Below are positions 1 through 7,838 of a DNA stretch of 54,288 bases, in pieces (the first letter of the stretch is position 1; every line of letters starts with the position of its first letter). The stretch comes from DASTGO01 sp035719045. GTDB lineage: Bacteria > Actinomycetota > Actinomycetes > Actinomycetales > Kineosporiaceae. The stretch covers positions 1 to 54,288 of the forward strand of contig DASTGO010000035.1 of the NCBI GenBank assembly GCA_035719045.1. Direction: 5' to 3'. The notes beneath the pieces were generated by a model. The model was given only the letters and a program-made list of their open reading frames with translations. It was not told the origin of the DNA and made no database searches. Made by a program: the position numbers and the translations under genes.

Positions 1-171
1 CCCTGCCCTGCCGTCCGTCCGGGGCCTGTCCCGGCTGCCATCCCTGCCTCCTGGTGCGGGGTCGTCGCTGCTGCTGCTGCCCGTCAGTCTCCCCTCCGGA
101 CAGCTACCGGCCGCGCTCGACCCGCCTGCGACCGGTCCGGGCGGCGGCGTGGCCACGACCCCGGACAGGCG

Positions 172-226
172 TGGGCCCCGGGCGGCGCGCCGCTCGGGGC
201 CCATGTCAGCCGGTCGGGTGACCGGC
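172..226 (-). terminator. Tandem hairpin terminator of hppA
   Basis: Two inverted repeats follow the hppA stop codon on the minus strand. The first, at 209-226, has 7-bp arms (GCCGGTC/GACCGGC) around a 4-nt loop. The second, at 172-203, is a 32-nt near-perfect palindrome with 16-bp arms (TGGGCCCC on the outside) and a single G-U type mismatch. No T-run follows, as is common in high-GC actinobacteria. The remaining left edge (1-171) shows no gene that I can support. Confidence 0.6.
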
Positions 227-234
227 GGGATGGA

Positions 235-2565
235 TCAGGCCGAGGCCGAGGCCGCCGCCGGCGCGTTGCCCACCTCGTCGTGCATGGCGGAGGTGCGCCG
301 CTTGGAGACCGTCACCGCTGCGACGATCACCAGCACCGCGACACCGGCGATGGCGAGCCGCAGCGGGGTGTTCGCCGAGTCACCGGTGGACAGCTTGACC
401 ACGGCCGCCGAGATCAGCACCGAGACCAGGTTCATCACCTTGATCAGCGGGTTGATGGCCGGGCCCGCGGTGTCCTTGAACGGGTCTCCGACGGTGTCAC
501 CGATGACGGTCGCGGCGTGCGCGGGCGAACCCTTGCCGCCGTGGTGGCCGTCCTCGACCAGCTTCTTGGCGTTGTCCCACGAACCACCCGAGTTCGCCAG
601 GAAGATCGCCATCAGAACGCCGGTGCCGATCGCCCCGGCCAGGTAGCCGGCCAGCGGGCCGACGCCGAGGCCGAACCCGACCGCGATCGGGGCCATGGCG
701 GCGAGCAGCCCCGGGGTGGCCAGCTCCCGCAGAGAGTCCCGGGTGCAGATGTCGACGACCCTGCCGTACTCCGGCTTCTCGGTGCCGTCCATGATCCCGG
801 GGTGCTCGGCGAACTGCCTGCGGACCTCGAAGACGATGGCGCCCGCCGCCCGGGTCACCGCGTCGATCGCCAGGCCCGAGAACAGGAACACCACGGCCGC
901 ACCGATGATCAGGCCGACGAGCACATTCGGGCTGACGATCTGGTACGCGGTGATCGCGTCGTTCGCCGTCTTGCCGGCCTTCTCCAGGGCGGTGGTGACC
1001 GAGTCGTTGTACGAGCCGAACAGCGCGGTGGCCGCGAGGACCGCTGTGGCGATCGCGATGCCCTTGGTGATCGCCTTCGTGGTGTTGCCCACCGCGTCGA
1101 GCTCGGTGAGGATCTGGGCCCCGTTGCCCTCGACGTCCCCGGACATCTCCGCGATGCCCTGGGCGTTGTCGCTGACCGGGCCGAAGGTGTCCATCGCGAC
1201 GATGACGCCGACCGTGGTCAGCAGGCCGCAGCCGGCCAGCGCGATGAGGAACAGGGCGACGATGACCGAACTGCCGCCGAGCAGGTACGCGCCGTAGACG
1301 GCCGCACCGATGATGACGGCGGTGTAGACCGCGGACTCCAGACCCACGCCGATCCCGGACAGGACGACGGTGGCCGGGCCGGTCAGCGAGGTCCGCGCGA
1401 CGCTGATCGTCGGCTTCTTGTCGGTGCCGGTGAAATAGCCGGTCAGCCAGAGGATGACGCCGGCCAGGACGATGCCGAGCAGGACCGCGCCCACCGCGGC
1501 CAGGCGCGGGTCACCGCTGAGGCCCGCCACGTCGGCGTTGGCGCCCGTCAGGTCCGAGAACTTGGCGGGCAGGTAGGTGTATGCGGCGATGGCGCACAGC
1601 ACCGCGGACACCACGGCCGAGATGTAGAAGCCACGGTTGATCGCGGTCAGGCCGTTCTCGCCCGGCCGGGGCCGGGTGACGTAGATCCCGAGCGCGGCGG
1701 TGATGGCGCCGATGCCCGGCACGATGAGCGGGAACACCAGACCGTGCTCGCCGAAGGCTGCCTTGCCGAGGATCAGCGCGGCCACCAGGGTCACCGCGTA
1801 GGACTCGAACAGGTCCGCGGCCATACCGGCGCAGTCACCCACGTTGTCGCCCACGTTGTCGGCGATGGTGGCGGCGTTGCGGGGGTCGTCCTCGGGGATG
1901 CCCTGCTCCACCTTGCCGACCAGGTCCGCACCCACGTCGGCGGCCTTGGTGAAGATGCCGCCGCCGACCCGCATGAACATCGCGAGCAGGGCGGCGCCGA
2001 AACCGAAGCCCTCCAGGACGGCCGGGGCGTTCGCCTTGTAGATCAGCACGACGATCGACGCGCCGAGCAGACCGAGGCCCACCGTCGCCATGCCCACGAC
2101 GCCGCCGGTGCGGAAGGCGATCCGCATGCCCTCGTCGCGGCTCTCGTGCGTACCCTCGCGGGCAGCGGCGGCCACCCGGACGTTGGCCTTGACCGCCAGC
2201 GTCATGCCCAGGTAGCCGATGGTGGCCGAGAAGGCGGCACCGACGAGGAAGAAGATGCTCCGGCCGAGCAGGACGGGACCGTCCTCGGCAGGGAGCAGGA
2301 ACAGCAACGCGAACACGACCACGGCGAAGATGCCGAGGGTCCGGAACTGCCGGTTGAGGTACGCCGAAGCGCCCTCCTGCACCGCCCGGGCGATGGTCTT
2401 CATGTTCTCGGTGCCCTCACCGGCCCGGAGAACCTGACCGCGGAACAAAGCCGCCATCGCCAGCGCGACCACGGCGATCACCGCGACGATGGCTACCAGG
2501 GTCAGGTTTCCGCCGGTCAGGGACACCGTCGCTGCACGAGCAGCGCCATGGTAGGTGCCTGGCAT
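235..2565 (-). CDS. hppA: Membrane-bound proton-pumping pyrophosphatase, K+-independent type
   Basis: H+-translocating inorganic pyrophosphatase (V-PPase family), a multi-span integral membrane enzyme that hydrolyses pyrophosphate and moves protons across the cytoplasmic membrane. At 776 residues it has the usual full length. The substrate-binding motif DVGADLVGKVE begins at D210 and is followed by the conserved NVGDNVGD stretch. The signature GNTTKAITKG places Lys at 497 and Thr at 500, the pair known to mark the K+-independent subclass (the K+-dependent one has Ala/Gly there). Hydrophobic segments run the whole length. The ATG at 2565 is preceded by a strong GAGGAGG ribosome binding site. 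The gene lies 480 bp downstream of the bldG/anti-sigma pair, as in Streptomyces, and has its own candidate promoter. It ends in tandem hairpins. Confidence 0.97.
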   Translation of the reverse strand: MPGTYHGAARAATVSLTGGNLTLVAIVAVIAVVALAMAALFRGQVLRAGEGTENMKTIARAVQEGASAYLNRQFRTLGIFAVVVFALLFLLPAEDGPVLLGRSIFFLVGAAFSATIGYLGMTLAVKANVRVAAAAREGTHESRDEGMRIAFRTGGVVGMATVGLGLLGASIVVLIYKANAPAVLEGFGFGAALLAMFMRVGGGIFTKAADVGADLVGKVEQGIPEDDPRNAATIADNVGDNVGDCAGMAADLFESYAVTLVAALILGKAAFGEHGLVFPLIVPGIGAITAALGIYVTRPRPGENGLTAINRGFYISAVVSAVLCAIAAYTYLPAKFSDLTGANADVAGLSGDPRLAAVGAVLLGIVLAGVILWLTGYFTGTDKKPTISVARTSLTGPATVVLSGIGVGLESAVYTAVIIGAAVYGAYLLGGSSVIVALFLIALAGCGLLTTVGVIVAMDTFGPVSDNAQGIAEMSGDVEGNGAQILTELDAVGNTTKAITKGIAIATAVLAATALFGSYNDSVTTALEKAGKTANDAITAYQIVSPNVLVGLIIGAAVVFLFSGLAIDAVTRAAGAIVFEVRRQFAEHPGIMDGTEKPEYGRVVDICTRDSLRELATPGLLAAMAPIAVGFGLGVGPLAGYLAGAIGTGVLMAIFLANSGGSWDNAKKLVEDGHHGGKGSPAHAATVIGDTVGDPFKDTAGPAINPLIKVMNLVSVLISAAVVKLSTGDSANTPLRLAIAGVAVLVIVAAVTVSKRRTSAMHDEVGNAPAAASASA

Positions 2566-3045
2566 CCGTCCTCCTCGACGTGTGCGGGCCCGCCCGGCCC
2601 GGCCGCGAGCTCAGAGATCGCCGAAGCCGCATGTCAGGACGGGTCTTAGGTGGTGTGCAGGCATACCAGACAGACCGCCGGCCACCGGAATGCCGGGCAG
2701 TCTACGGAACGTGACGGCAAGCACCAAAGCGGGGCGCCTGTGACCTAGTACACCGGCAGAGCAACCGAGAATCGGGACCGATCAGGATAATCCCGGCTGG
2801 GCCCGGGCCGTGGCCGGTGCGAGAGTGCCACAAAGTCGATCCTGGCTGCACGCATCGCCAGGTGCCCGTCCCGGGCGTGTCCTCGCCCAACGGTGGGGTT
2901 CGCTCGACCGGTGGCGGGGATCGCGGCGGCAGGCGGTCCGCCGGTCGGGTCCGCCGGTCGGGTGCGGGTGACGTGCGGGCGGAGGTCAGTCCTGCGGGTG
3001 CGGGATCTGCACGCCGGGGTCTGTCGGCCGGGACGGCGAGGCCGG
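2566..3045. other. Intergenic spacer, anti-sigma gene to hppA
   Basis: 480 bp between two minus-strand genes. It holds the candidate hppA promoter at 2699-2727 and a partial CRP-like half-site (TGTGA near 2740 with a poor second arm). I see no supported gene; the open frames here are arginine/proline-rich shadows. Confidence 0.6.
2699..2727 (-). promoter_or_regulatory. Candidate hppA promoter
   Basis: On the minus strand TTGGTG (2727-2722) and TAGACT (2704-2699) are separated by exactly 17 nt, a plausible -35/-10 pair for the housekeeping sigma factor. It would give a leader of about 130 nt before hppA. The -35 match is only partial. Confidence 0.4.
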
Positions 3046-3432
3046 TCAGTGGCCGTTGGCGCGACCCTGCCAGGTCAGGCAGACGACACCGCCCGCGCCG
3101 CCCGGCCCGTCGACGACCGTCACCACGTCGGCGAGCCCGCGCACCAGGGCCAGCGCGATGTGCTCCTCGTCCAGGTCGACAGCACCGGCATGGTCGGTGA
3201 CCTCGACCACGAAGGTCGCCGGACCGTCGTCCATCTGCACGACGAGCCGCTCGGTGACCCCGGACCGCTGGCAGCGCCGGACCGCCCGGGCGCACACCTC
3301 GCCCACCGCCAGGCGCACCTCGTCCAACCGCGCCTCGTCCAGCCCCGCGCGCCGAGCCGTCGCCACTGCCACCAGCCGCGCCGTCCGGACATGCTCAGGC
3401 GCAGGCTGGAAACGCAATGAAACGATCGCCAC
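3046..3432 (-). CDS. RsbW-like anti-sigma factor, BldG partner
   Basis: 128-residue HATPase_c_2-type regulator of the RsbW/SpoIIAB family, cytoplasmic. The N-terminal half resembles the Streptomyces BldG partner SCO3548 (ApgA) as I recall it: a shared AGLDEARLDEVRLAVGE-like helix at about residues 29-45. In classical RsbW kinases an Asn sits four residues after the conserved Glu of that helix. Here the order is E-V-C-A-R, so the Mg-binding Asn is Arg, and the DxGxG box is also weak. SCO3548 appears to share the Arg, so this is probably a family trait. The GTG start at 3432 has a GAAGGG ribosome site and lies 26 bp after the bldG stop, so the two are cotranscribed. Expected role: sequester a sigma factor unless bound by unphosphorylated BldG. 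The cognate sigma gene is not in the window. Confidence 0.85.
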   Translation of the reverse strand: MAIVSLRFQPAPEHVRTARLVAVATARRAGLDEARLDEVRLAVGEVCARAVRRCQRSGVTERLVVQMDDGPATFVVEVTDHAGAVDLDEEHIALALVRGLADVVTVVDGPGGAGGVVCLTWQGRANGH

Positions 3433-3458
3433 CGACGTGCTGGTCCCTTCCGCCGCGC

Positions 3459-3821
3459 TCAGCCGGTCCGCTCGGAGGTGTCCGTCACCGCCGACAGGGC
3501 CTCGGCGAGGGTCGCGTGGATCGGGAACACCTTGGTCAGACCGGTGATCTGGAACACCTTGAGGATCTTCTCCTGAGCGCAGACCAGCCGGAGAGTGCCG
3601 TCATGGGACCGCACCCGCTTCAGGCCGCCGACCAGCACGCCCAAGCCCGTGGAGTCGAGGAACTCCACGCCTGCCATGTCCACGACCAGGTTGTAGTGGC
3701 CGGAGGCGACCAACTCGTTGAGCCGCTCACGCAGTCCGGGTGCGGTGTACACGTCGATCTCGCCACTGACGGAGATGACCGTGTGCTCCCCCTCCTGCCG
3801 GCTGCTGACGGTGAGCTCCAC
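3459..3821 (-). CDS. bldG: STAS anti-sigma factor antagonist, BldG type
   Basis: 120-residue single STAS-domain protein of the SpoIIAA/RsbV class, cytoplasmic. The phosphorylatable serine is Ser57 in the motif FLDSTGLGVLVGGLKRV, the same residue number as in Streptomyces BldG, and the following LVC and ITGLTKVFPIH segments are also BldG-like. In Streptomyces BldG is needed for morphological differentiation and antibiotic production and acts by binding anti-sigma partners. Here it heads a two-gene operon with the RsbW-like gene. The upstream region carries an unusual array of 20-bp repeats (3907-4030) that could affect its expression. The ATG at 3821 is preceded by AGGGAGG. The symbol rests on protein similarity plus gene order. 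Confidence 0.93.
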   Translation of the reverse strand: MELTVSSRQEGEHTVISVSGEIDVYTAPGLRERLNELVASGHYNLVVDMAGVEFLDSTGLGVLVGGLKRVRSHDGTLRLVCAQEKILKVFQITGLTKVFPIHATLAEALSAVTDTSERTG

Positions 3822-4187
3822 AGAACCTCCCTCTCATGTCCGCACCGGACGGCGACCACCCGATCGCCCCCTCTGTGGCATTCAACCACCCCTGGGCGGA
3901 CTTGCCCCCGGGGCACACACTCCTTTCCCGGGGCGCACACTCCTTTCCCGGGGCACGCTCTCCCACCCGAGGCACGCACGCCTTCGCCGGGGCACACTCC
4001 TTCCGACCAGGCACACTCGTTCCGGCCAGGGAAGGCTCCCGCGACACCACCGTGCCGGTGCCGGGCGCACCGTCCCGGCGGCCCGTCCGGTCGCGGGATA
4101 CGTCACCGGCGCCGTCGTGCACCGGATCCGGGGACCTGGCCGGACCCGGTGCGCGACGCTGTCGGTGTCAGGGGCGAGACTGCGGGG
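3822..4187. other. Divergent intergenic region bldG / helicase
   Basis: 366 bp separating bldG (minus) from the helicase gene (plus). It is dominated by the 20-bp degenerate tandem array at 3907-4030. An open frame runs through the whole region in phase with the helicase, but it also covers bldG in antisense and has no coding character, so I do not treat it as part of the helicase. Confidence 0.6.
3907..4030. repeat. Degenerate 20-bp tandem repeat array upstream of bldG
   Basis: Six to seven head-to-tail copies of a unit like CCCGGGGCACACACTCCTTT. The first two (3907-3926 and 3927-3946) differ at one base, the next two (to 3986) keep the 20-bp period with several changes, and the rest shorten to about 18-19 bp. 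Read towards bldG each unit shows AAAGGAGTGTG, a Shine-Dalgarno-like core. It lies 86-209 bp upstream of the bldG start. Confidence 0.85.
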
Positions 4188-6605
4188 ATGGACGCAACGG
4201 GACGCCTGCTCGGCGTGCCCGGACGGCAGGAGCGGGCCCGTCACGTGGAGACGATCCCCGCCCGCGCCGGGCTGACCGTGGAGTGGCCGGCCTGGAGCGA
4301 TCCAGGGCTGGTCGAGGCCCTGCGAGGGGCGGGGGTACCGGCCCCGTGGCGGCATCAGGCCGAGGCTGCGGAGGCCGCACGAGCTGGGCGGCACGTCGTG
4401 GTCTCGACCGGGACGGCCTCCGGTAAATCCCTCGGCTACCTGCTGCCCGTGCTGACGGCCATCCGGGAGGGAGCCCGGCAGCCGTCCGGACGGGCCGTCA
4501 CCGCGCTGTACCTGGCCCCGACGAAAGCGCTGGCCGCCGATCAGTTGCAGGCGGTGCAGGCCCTGGACCTGGACGGGGTCCGGGCCGCGACCTATGACGG
4601 GGACACCCCGCCGGAGGAGCGCCGCTGGGTCCGTGACCACGCCGGCCTGGTGCTGACCAACCCCGATCTGCTGCACCATTCCCTGCTGCCGGGTCATGCC
4701 CGCTGGAAGCCGTTCCTGCGCAGCCTGCAGTACGTCGTGGTCGACGAATGCCACCACTACCGCGGCGTGTTCGGGTCCCATGTGGCGGCGGTGCTGCGCC
4801 GGCTGCGGCGGGTGGCGGCCCGGTACGGGTCCGACCCGGTGTTCATCCTCGCCTCGGCCACCACCGCCGACCCCGCGGCGACCGCCCGACGGCTCACCGG
4901 CCTGGAGGTGGCCACCGTCGCTCAGGACCACAGCCCGCGCGGGCGCACCGACGTGATTCTCTGGGAGCCACCCCTGCTGCCGGGCGGCGGCGAGCACGGG
5001 GCACCCACCCGGCGGACCGCTCTGGCCGAGACAGGGGAGCTGCTCGCCGATCTGGTCGCAGACGGGGTGCGCACCCTGGCCTTCGTGCCGTCCCGCCGCG
5101 GGGCCGAGCTGGTCGCGGCCTCGGCCCGGCGCCTGCTGTCCGAGGTGTCCCCGCAGCTGCAGGACCGGGTCGCCGCCTACCGCGCGGGCTACCTGCCGGA
5201 GGAACGCCGGCAACTGGAGCGCGCGCTGCGGGACGGTTCCCTGCTCGGCCTGGCCACCACCAGCGCCCTGGAACTCGGTATCGACGTGGCCGGGCTGGAT
5301 GCCGTGCTGATCTGCGGCTGGCCGGGCCGGCGGTCGTCGCTGTGGCAGCAGACCGGGCGGGCCGGGCGGCGGGGCAGGGATGCGGTGTCGGTGCTGGTGG
5401 CCCGGGACGATCCGCTGGACACCTACCTGGTGCACCATCCGGAGGCGGTGTTCGGGCAGGAGGTCGAGGCGACCGTGCTCGACCCGGACAACCCCTATGT
5501 GCTCGCCCCGCATCTGGCGGCGGCCGCGGCCGAACTGCCGCTGACCGAGGCGGACCTGCCGCTGTTCGGCCCGGCCACGCAACCTCTGCTGGACACCCTC
5601 GTGCAGCGGGGTGTCCTGCGCCGCCGCCCGACCGGATGGTTCTGGACCCGTCCCGAGCGCCCGACCGACCTCGCCGATCTGCGCGGGACGGGTGGCGAAC
5701 CGGTCCGGATCGTCGAGGCGGACACCGGCCGGGTGCTGGGCACGGTGGACGCGGGCGCAGCGCACCACAGCGTCCACGCCGGCGCCGTGTACGTACACCA
5801 GGGCCGGTCCTGGCTGGTCCGGGAACTGGACCTGGCCGACCGGCACGCACTCGTCGAGCCGACCGGGGACGAGGTCGCCACGCAGGCCCGGGAGCAGACC
5901 GACGTCCGGGTGCTGGCCGTGCGGGAGGAGCAGTCCTGGGGTGAGGTAGGCCTGGCGTTCGGTCCGGTCGAGGTGACCTCGCAGGTGGTCTCGTTCCTGC
6001 GCCGGGATGTCCGGACCGGGCGGGTGCTCGGCGAGCAGCCCCTCGACCTGCCGGCGCGGACCCTGCGCACGACGGCGGTCTGGTGGACGATGCCCGAGCA
6101 CGTCCTGGCCGTCGCGGGGGTGGACCCCGCGGACATTCCCGGCGCCGCCCACGCCGCCGAGCATGCGGCGATCGGGATGCTGCCCCTGGTGGCCACCTGC
6201 GACCGATGGGACATCGGCGGAGTGTCCACGGCGCTGCACCCGGACACCGGGGCACCCACGATCTTCGTCCACGACGGTCATCCCGGCGGTGCCGGGTTCG
6301 CCGAGCGCGGATACCGCTGCGCGACCACCTGGCTGCGGGCCACCCGGGCCGTGCTGGGCGACTGCGAATGCGACAGCGGCTGCCCGTCCTGCGTGCAGTC
6401 CCCCAAGTGCGGCAACGGGAATGAGCCCCTGGACAAGGCGGCCGCCGCCCGACTGCTGGACGCCGTCCTGGGGGCCTCGCCGGTGCCGGCGGGATCCGCT
6501 GCCGCGTCAACCGTTCCCGCCTCGCCGCAGCAACTGGACCTGCGCACGCCGGGCCCGGGGGTCGGCGCCGCCGCGGAACCCGAGAGGTCCCCGGCGGCGG
6601 GCTGA
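4188..6605 (+). CDS. DEAD/DEAH-box helicase with C-terminal DUF1998 (MrfA/Hrq1-like)
   Basis: 805-residue superfamily 2 helicase. In order: an N-terminal region; the P-loop STGTASGKS; a DECH Walker B box (VVVDECHHYRG); motif III SAT; the second RecA lobe with TSALELGIDVAGLD and QTGRAGRRG (motif VI); then a C-terminal DUF1998-like domain with the four-cysteine cluster CECDSGCPSCVQSPKC, expected to bind zinc. This layout matches Bacillus MrfA (YprA) and yeast Hrq1, known from the literature as 3'-5' DNA helicases; MrfA takes part in repair of mitomycin-induced damage. The ATG at 4188 was chosen because the upstream in-frame sequence is antisense to bldG and the repeat array. No good ribosome site is visible beyond CGGGG. 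Its 3' end overlaps the convergent TadE-like gene by 328 bp. Confidence 0.93.
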   Translation: MDATGRLLGVPGRQERARHVETIPARAGLTVEWPAWSDPGLVEALRGAGVPAPWRHQAEAAEAARAGRHVVVSTGTASGKSLGYLLPVLTAIREGARQPSGRAVTALYLAPTKALAADQLQAVQALDLDGVRAATYDGDTPPEERRWVRDHAGLVLTNPDLLHHSLLPGHARWKPFLRSLQYVVVDECHHYRGVFGSHVAAVLRRLRRVAARYGSDPVFILASATTADPAATARRLTGLEVATVAQDHSPRGRTDVILWEPPLLPGGGEHGAPTRRTALAETGELLADLVADGVRTLAFVPSRRGAELVAASARRLLSEVSPQLQDRVAAYRAGYLPEERRQLERALRDGSLLGLATTSALELGIDVAGLDAVLICGWPGRRSSLWQQTGRAGRRGRDAVSVLVARDDPLDTYLVHHPEAVFGQEVEATVLDPDNPYVLAPHLAAAAAELPLTEADLPLFGPATQPLLDTLVQRGVLRRRPTGWFWTRPERPTDLADLRGTGGEPVRIVEADTGRVLGTVDAGAAHHSVHAGAVYVHQGRSWLVRELDLADRHALVEPTGDEVATQAREQTDVRVLAVREEQSWGEVGLAFGPVEVTSQVVSFLRRDVRTGRVLGEQPLDLPARTLRTTAVWWTMPEHVLAVAGVDPADIPGAAHAAEHAAIGMLPLVATCDRWDIGGVSTALHPDTGAPTIFVHDGHPGGAGFAERGYRCATTWLRATRAVLGDCECDSGCPSCVQSPKCGNGNEPLDKAAAARLLDAVLGASPVPAGSAAASTVPASPQQLDLRTPGPGVGAAAEPERSPAAG

Positions 6606-6934
6606 CCGGCACGGGCCACCGCTCGGGCGGGTCCGAAGGCGGCCAGCGCCCCGGGCACGGCCACCACGACCCGGACGGTCACGCTGCCATCGGCCCCCGG
6701 TACGCAACTGTCCAGACTGGCTCCGTTGGCCGACGCGGTCCCCGCCGCACGGGTGCAGTCCGCAGCCGGCCAGGCAGAAGCCGCCGCCAGGGCCGCCAGA
6801 TCCGCCGCGGCCTGCGCCCGGTGCCGGACCGCCACGACCTGCCCGAACAGGGACGCCAGCAGCCCGAGCAGACAGCCCACGGCGACCAGGGCCGCGGTGA
6901 GCACGGTGCCGCTGCCCCGGTCCCGGCCGTTCAC
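6278..6934 (-). CDS. TadE-like secretion-neighbourhood protein with long antisense tail
   Basis: 218 residues starting at a GTG that overlaps the stop of tadE by 4 bp (GTGA). The N-terminus has the TadE/pilin-like arrangement: a short basic start (GRDRGSGTV), one hydrophobic helix (about residues 8-30) and the motif QAAADLAALAAA, typical of the Rv3654c-like helicase/secretion-neighbourhood TadE-like family. Those proteins normally end soon after a GPARAVARAG-like segment (around residue 100-110). Here the frame continues another roughly 110 residues through 328 bp antisense to the helicase DUF1998 region and stops at 6278. The tail is Ser/Ala/Arg-rich without recognisable domain. Either the ancestral stop was lost or there is a frameshift near 6606-6620. 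Last gene of the pilus operon. Confidence 0.75.
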   Translation of the reverse strand: MNGRDRGSGTVLTAALVAVGCLLGLLASLFGQVVAVRHRAQAAADLAALAAASAWPAADCTRAAGTASANGASLDSCVPGADGSVTVRVVVAVPGALAAFGPARAVARAGQPAAGDLSGSAAAPTPGPGVRRSSCCGEAGTVDAAADPAGTGEAPRTASSSRAAAALSRGSFPLPHLGDCTQDGQPLSHSQSPSTARVARSQVVAQRYPRSANPAPPG

Positions 6935-7278
6935 GGCTGTTCCACCGGACCGGTGGCACGTGCCCGGACGGTGACCACGGACCAACCGGTGCCCGGCATC
7001 TGGACCGGCGCCGACACCTCGACGTCGATGTCGCCGCCGTGCCCGGACACCACCACCCGGGCGCCGTCCGGACCGAAGCCCCGGGCGACCGCGCCGATCC
7101 GGTCCAGCGACTCTCCCCGTGCCGCCTGCCGGGCACCTGCCCGCGCGGCATCGATGCACTGCACCTGGGCTACGGCCACCCGGCCGACCGCCAGCACGAC
7201 GGCGAGGACGAGGACCACGGACGGCAGGCCGAGGGCCAGTTCGGCGGTCACCGACCCCCGGTCCCGGCGGCTGCCCAT
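6931..7278 (-). CDS. TadE family minor pilin
   Basis: 115-residue TadE-type pseudopilin. The start is RDRGSVTAELALGLPSVV, with the conserved Glu of the TadE/TadF prepilin pattern followed by one transmembrane helix (about residues 14-37), and then a small extracytoplasmic beta-rich domain. It would be an accessory component of the tight-adherence (Tad/Flp) pilus. The ATG at 7278 lies one base after the stop of the DUF4244 pilin gene, and its own stop overlaps the next GTG by 4 bp, so it is translated as part of the operon. Confidence 0.85.
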   Translation of the reverse strand: MGSRRDRGSVTAELALGLPSVVLVLAVVLAVGRVAVAQVQCIDAARAGARQAARGESLDRIGAVARGFGPDGARVVVSGHGGDIDVEVSAPVQMPGTGWSVVTVRARATGPVEQP

Positions 7279-7279
7279 C

Positions 7280-7474
7280 TCAGCCGACCGCCAGGGCCCG
7301 CCGGATCAGGCCGAACAGCAGGTCCCGGACCTCACTGCTGCGCAGCAGGGCCAGCAGCAGCCCGGCGAACCCGCAGGCCGCCAGGGTGGCGATCGCATAC
7401 TCGGCGGTCGCCATTCCGGACTCCGCCCATGCCCCCGACGACCGCCACGGCCTTCGGCGGGCCCGTCCGCCCAT
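7280..7474 (-). CDS. DUF4244 Flp-like major pilin candidate
   Basis: 64-residue protein of the actinobacterial DUF4244 family (Rv3656c-like). A basic leader (MGGRARRRPWRSS) is followed by the processing-type motif GMATAEYAIAT and a hydrophobic helix, the pattern of a Flp prepilin cleaved by a TadV-type peptidase. No such peptidase is in the window. I chose the ATG at 7474 because GGAAGGA sits about 10 nt upstream; the open frame goes 125 codons further but that part is repeat-rich and lacks coding character. It is one base upstream of tadE and about 365 bp downstream of tadC. Confidence 0.85.
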   Translation of the reverse strand: MGGRARRRPWRSSGAWAESGMATAEYAIATLAACGFAGLLLALLRSSEVRDLLFGLIRRALAVG

Positions 7475-7838
7475 CGGCACACGGTCCTTCCCCGCCGGAC
7501 CGGTTCCCGCCTGACCTGTTCCCGCCTGACCGGTTCCCGCCTGACCGACCCCTGACTGACCGGTTCCCGCCTGTGGCTTCGGACCCACCTGGTTCACCCT
7601 GCCCCTTCTGCTCCGGCGGCCGGCCGGTCCGGGCGCCCTCGTGGCGCGGTTGCGAGCCTGCTCGGTGCGGCCGGCCCCGGGGCGGGTGCACCGGACGGGC
7701 TGTGGACGGCGGGACGGTCCGGACGGCTGTGCACGACCGGAGTCCTCGGGCACGCGGAGGACCGGCGCCACCGAACGTCCGGGATCACCCGGCACCCGGG
7801 GAGTCGCGCAGGGAGTCCGGTGCACACCTGGCTGGGGA
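7475..7838. other. Spacer inside the Tad cluster with short repeats
   Basis: 364 bp between tadC and the pilin gene, unusual in an otherwise tightly packed operon. It contains the five-copy 15-bp array (7499-7573) and one copy of a 15-bp direct repeat GGGATCACCCGGCAC (7781-7795) whose second copy (7835-7849) covers the tadC stop codon. I see no gene here and no clear promoter for the pilin. Confidence 0.55.
7499..7573. repeat. Five-copy 15-bp tandem repeat upstream of the pilin gene
   Basis: Five consecutive 15-mers of the form ACCGGTTCCCGCCTG. Copies 1, 3 and 5 are identical, copy 2 has one change and copy 4 has several. The array ends 25 bp upstream of the pilin start codon, just before its ribosome binding site. 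Confidence 0.9.

Noticed and set aside
280..2649. 789-codon plus-strand open frame opposite hppA
   Set aside because: Rich in Arg/Gly/His/Asp with no domain pattern; it mirrors the clear hppA gene and is a high-GC antisense artefact.
3907..4030. CRISPR array
   Set aside because: The units are contiguous without unique spacers, and there are no cas genes.
3417..4187. In-frame 257-codon N-terminal extension of the helicase
   Set aside because: It is antisense to bldG and runs through the repeat array; no helicase homologue needs it, so the ATG at 4188 is used.
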